Origin: Ollibium composti
Lineage (GTDB): Bacteria > Pseudomonadota > Alphaproteobacteria > Rhizobiales > Rhizobiaceae
NCBI RefSeq assembly: GCF_004801285.1
Contig: NZ_SSNY01000006.1
Location: 124,001 to 188,000 of the forward strand
Reading direction: 5' to 3'
DNA: 64,000 bases
The translations under genes were made by a program, and so were the position numbers. Shown one piece after another: positions 62,861 through 64,000 of this stretch; position 1 is the stretch's first letter; each line of letters starts with the position of its first letter. The notes beneath the pieces were generated by a model. That model was not told where the DNA came from and made no database searches. It saw only the letters and a program-made list of their open reading frames with translations.

Positions 62861-63630
62861 TGTCCGACAGCGGCGTGCATCTGGAAGTCGAGGGCGGCGT
62901 GGCGCTGATCGTGCTTCGGCGCGAAGGCAAGCTGAACGCCCTCGACGCCGGCATGGTCCGCGAGCTGGCGCTGGCTTGCGCCACGATCGAGCACGATGCC
63001 GCCGTGCGCGTCGCGATCCTCACCGGCTCCGGCGCCAAGGCGTTCTCGGCCGGCGGCGACATCGAGGCGTGGAGCGGCGAGACGCCGGAAGATTTCGGCC
63101 GCTTCTGGGTGCGCGAGGGCCATGCCGCCTTCGATGCGCTGGCGCGGCTGCGGCAACCGCTCATCGCCGTGCTGAACGGCCATACGCTGGGCGGCGGGCT
63201 GGAGCTTGCGGCCTGCGCCGACTTCCGCATCGCCGAGGCACATGTGAAGATCGGCCTGCCCGAAACGGGCCTCGGCGTCATTCCCGGCTGGTCCGGCACG
63301 CAGCGCGCCGTGCGCCGCTTCGGCGCCCGGCTGGTGCGGCGCATGGCGATCTTCGGCGAGGTGTTCGGCGCCGACGAGGCGCTTCGTCTCGGGCTGGTCG
63401 ATGCGGTGACCGAAAGCGGCAAGGGGCTCGAGCACGCCCGGCAGGTCGCCGCCCGGGTCTGCGCGCGCGGGCCGCTCGCCACCGAACTTACCAAGATGCT
63501 GGTCAACGCGGCCGAGGGCGAGGAAACCGACCGGGTCCTCGATGCCCTGGCCGGTATCGCCGTGGCGGGATCGGACGACCTCAAGGAAGGGCTTGCGGCG
63601 TTCCGCGCCAAGCGGTTGCCACGCTTCTGA
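62860..63630 (+). CDS. enoyl-CoA hydratase/isomerase family protein
   Basis: A 256-residue crotonase-fold enzyme. Oxyanion-hole elements are SGAKAFSAGGDIEAW and the GHTLGGGLELAACADFRIA block. In canonical hydratases two Glu residues act; here LPETGLGVIPGWSGTQRAVR keeps the second. It would hydrate or isomerise the acyl-CoA produced by the CoA-transferase. Same operon as the latter. Confidence 0.9.
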   Translation: MSDSGVHLEVEGGVALIVLRREGKLNALDAGMVRELALACATIEHDAAVRVAILTGSGAKAFSAGGDIEAWSGETPEDFGRFWVREGHAAFDALARLRQPLIAVLNGHTLGGGLELAACADFRIAEAHVKIGLPETGLGVIPGWSGTQRAVRRFGARLVRRMAIFGEVFGADEALRLGLVDAVTESGKGLEHARQVAARVCARGPLATELTKMLVNAAEGEETDRVLDALAGIAVAGSDDLKEGLAAFRAKRLPRF

Positions 63631-63694
63631 CACCGCCGCATCCGGCGAACCGCTTCTCTCCGTTGCCGTCCCGTCACTCCAAAGGAATCAAGAC

Positions 63695-64000
63695 ATGATC
63701 CGGCATTTCGTGCTCCTGCGCTTTCTCGACAGTGTCGATGTCGAAACCAAGGCGTCGATCTACAGCGACCTTCGCGGCCTGCGCGATCGCCTGCCCGGCA
63801 TCGTCGGCTTCCATGCCGGCCCCAATGTCAGTGTCGAGACGGAGCTGATCCGTGGCAACGCCGATGCCTTTTGGGTCGACTTCGCTGACAGCGCCGCGCG
63901 CGATGCCTATCTCGTCGATGCCAGGCACCGCGAGATCGGCGCGCGCATCGTCGCCAATACGGTAGGCGGGGCCGATGGGGTCACCGTGGTCGATATCGAA
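63695..64000 (+). CDS. Dabb (stress-responsive A/B barrel) domain protein, partial
   Basis: Open reading frame starting ATG after AAAGGA and running off the window after 102 codons. The start MIRHFVLLRFLDSV and the later GFHAGPNVSVE and DAYLVDARHREIG are typical of the Dabb fold. Family members include small dimeric barrels, some acting in catabolic or biosynthetic clusters. The missing end prevents assignment. Probably the third gene of the CoA-transferase operon, 64 bases after the hydratase. Confidence 0.8.
   Translation, partial: MIRHFVLLRFLDSVDVETKASIYSDLRGLRDRLPGIVGFHAGPNVSVETELIRGNADAFWVDFADSAARDAYLVDARHREIGARIVANTVGGADGVTVVDIE

Overview
The window is a chromosomal segment of a GC-rich alphaproteobacterium of the order Rhizobiales, most likely a Mesorhizobium/Phyllobacteriaceae-type organism. 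This is inferred from the gene order secB / dnaQ-coaE-aroE-maf / PPSR / hemE-hemJ-rho / mnmE-mnmG-rsmG-parA-parB, which marks the replication-origin and centromere region in this order. No tRNA, rRNA, CRISPR array, integrase or insertion sequence was recognised.

Layout. (1) 1-6384: a partial HAD phosphatase, dut, a class II glutamine amidotransferase, a TetR-haloalkane dehalogenase pair with a perfect palindromic operator, an ArsR-SRPBCC pair, and prfC. (2) 6682-9792: a TRAP transporter. (3) 9808-16748: conserved housekeeping genes (XRE regulator, Smr, mltA, Tim44-like, fxsA, secB, dnaQ, coaE, aroE, maf). (4) 16749-36322: about 19.6 kb of accessory transport and catabolic genes lying between maf and PPSR, which are normally neighbours. 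A leftward set (BCAA-type binding protein, polyamine-type ABC transporter, GMC oxidoreductase) diverges from a rightward set (livHMGF-like ABC transporter, flavin monooxygenase, Rid protein, DUF1028, PuuC-like aldehyde dehydrogenase, LysR). A divergent M20 deacylase and a trimethylamine-dehydrogenase-like flavoprotein follow. (5) 37145-37531: an intergenic region with DnaA-box-like motifs, a dense GANTC cluster and an AT-rich inverted repeat; it is the candidate oriC. (6) 37532-48393: hemE, hemJ, rho, a DUF255 protein, mnmE, mnmG, rsmG, parA and parB, with five parS-type palindromes. (7) 48510-64000: recQ, then a TetR-controlled catabolic cluster (sugar-type ABC importer, alcohol dehydrogenase, aldehyde dehydrogenase, GMC oxidoreductase, aldo-keto reductase, CoA-transferase, enoyl-CoA hydratase, Dabb protein) that runs off the end.

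How the parts fit. Genes on both sides of the candidate oriC mostly point away from it. ParA, ParB and the parS sites form the chromosome segregation system. Three of the five parS sites carry the same dyad-position substitution, which creates a GANTC (CcrM methylation) site. The accessory island combines two importers with enzymes suited to oxidising an amine or N-methylated compound: flavoprotein monooxygenase, Rid, candidate Ntn hydrolase, aldehyde dehydrogenase and deacylase. I know of no characterised pathway with this gene set, so it is the best candidate for an undescribed system. The right-hand cluster appears to be one regulon, because three copies of a quasi-palindromic operator lie at the TetR gene, its transporter operon and the CoA-transferase operon.
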